Assembly (NCBI GenBank): GCA_008015855.1
Contig: SSGK01000010.1
Span: 1 to 8,560 of the forward strand
DNA from: Candidatus Altimarinota bacterium
Lineage (GTDB): Bacteria > Patescibacteriota > Gracilibacteria > BD1-5 > UBA2023
Reading direction: 5' to 3'
DNA length: 8,560 nucleotides
The translations under genes and the position numbers were made by a program. Every line of letters begins with the position of its first letter. The stretch's first letter is position 1. Below are positions 7,887-8,560 of the stretch, one piece after another. The notes beneath the pieces were generated by a model, which was not told the origin of the DNA, searched no databases, and worked only from the letters and a program-made list of their open reading frames with translations.

Positions 7887-8560
7887 ATGAATAAAGAAGT
7901 ATTTCATTTTGTCTGACTTGATCTCGAAACAACCGGACTTAACACAAAAACTGATACCATTATAGAAATAGCAATGGTAGAATTTTTCGTAGAAAAAGAT
8001 ATTCAATGACTCCATACTACCATCTGAGAATCAAAGAGTTATCTTATAAATCCTGGAAGAAAAATAGAGGACAATATTTCCCTTATTACATGAATTGATA
8101 ATAGTATGGTGAGTGAATCACCATTATTTGAGACCATAAAAGAAGAAGTTCAAAATTTTATATGAGATAAAATAGTAGTTGGACACAATGTGTTATTTGA
8201 TATAGCAATGCTGGAGTCACACTGAATAAATACTCGAAAGGACGTTATATGTGATACCTTTGAGTTTTCAGAGATGTTATTTCAAGACTGCGAAAGTCTT
8301 AATCTTTCATTTCTAGCATCACAATTTTGATTTAATAATTGAGGTGAACATCGAGCACTGGATGATACCATAATGTCCATACGATTATTTGTACACATCC
8401 TCGGGGAAATCAAGAAACTATCTCAAGAAAAAAAGGATATATTTATAAAAATAGGGGAAAATTTTCAATTCCAAACGTTTTTATTCATAACCAGTTTATT
8501 GAATCTAAAAAAGAATAATGCTGAACTAATTCAATACAATATATTTAAAAATATATCAAG
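7887..8560 (+). CDS. DnaQ-type 3'-5' exonuclease (5' part, runs off the window)
   Basis: The 224 visible residues contain a DEDDh exonuclease domain, which removes nucleotides from 3' ends using two metal ions. Motif ExoI is GLDLETTG (Asp12, Glu14; Gly10 is TGA), ExoII is VGHNVLFDIAML (His100, Asn101, Asp105) and ExoIII is HRALDD (His155, Asp160). The catalytic set is complete. After the domain (about residue 170) the protein continues with a Lys-rich, then hydrophobic stretch, with no stop before the window end. A continuing C-terminal region could make this a DinG-like exonuclease-helicase or another multidomain DnaQ-family protein; the visible part cannot decide between these and a stand-alone polymerase III epsilon-like protein. 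By hand count 8 of 14 glycines are TGA, the highest share in the window. ATG 7887 fits the domain start; no Shine-Dalgarno sequence. Confidence 0.9.

Noticed and set aside
2..8560. Genes broken by many stop codons, as in pseudogenes
   Set aside because: Only TGA interrupts the frames, never TAA or TAG, and TGA falls on conserved glycines; the frames are intact under code 25.
2..8560. UGA read as tryptophan (code 4) or as selenocysteine
   Set aside because: Walker A, the ABC signature and FtsZ/FtsA motifs require Gly at these sites; Trp is encoded by TGG (for example FtsA residue 396), and about 70 UGA codons are far too many for selenocysteine.
1..8560. tRNA, rRNA, CRISPR array, insertion sequence or phage gene
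   Set aside because: No repeated spacer pattern, cloverleaf with a CCA end, transposase motif or terminal inverted repeat was seen; the gaps between genes are all under 300 bases.

Overview
The window reads as AT-rich genomic DNA from a bacterium that translates UGA as glycine (translation table 25). This code is known from the candidate phyla Gracilibacteria (BD1-5) and Absconditabacteria (SR1), both CPR/Patescibacteria. Read with the standard code, every gene here is broken by in-frame TGA. Read with TGA as Gly, six long uninterrupted reading frames appear, and TGA falls on invariant glycines: the ABC Walker A loop, the ABC signature, the CPA1 antiporter motifs, MiaB and FtsZ. All five stop codons inside the window are TAA or TAG. 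The sequence cannot decide between the two phyla.

Layout: (1) 2-1303 +, the 3' part of an ABC exporter with fused membrane and ATPase domains. (2) 1397-3517 +, a 706-residue CPA1-type Na+/H+ antiporter with a long charged cytoplasmic tail. (3) 3573-4994 -, miaB, a tRNA methylthiotransferase, convergent with the antiporter; a 19-bp hairpin between them can terminate both. (4) A 266-bp divergent region, 4995-5260, with a near-consensus sigma70-type promoter pointing at ftsA and a 7-bp hairpin in the predicted leader. (5) 5261-6490 + ftsA and 6539-7828 + ftsZ, probably one operon closed by a strong terminator. (6) 7887 to the window end +, a DnaQ-type 3'-5' exonuclease domain, cut off by the edge.

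The genes serve membrane transport (ABC exporter, antiporter), tRNA modification supporting decoding (MiaB), cell division (FtsA tethers FtsZ polymers to the membrane) and nucleic-acid processing (exonuclease). No tRNA, rRNA, CRISPR array, transposon or phage gene is visible. No clearly new multi-gene system is present. The noteworthy points are the altered code, the uneven use of UGA between genes, the absence of Shine-Dalgarno sequences at the gene starts (with -10-like hexamers placed as for leaderless mRNAs at three of them), and the architecture of the ftsA promoter region.
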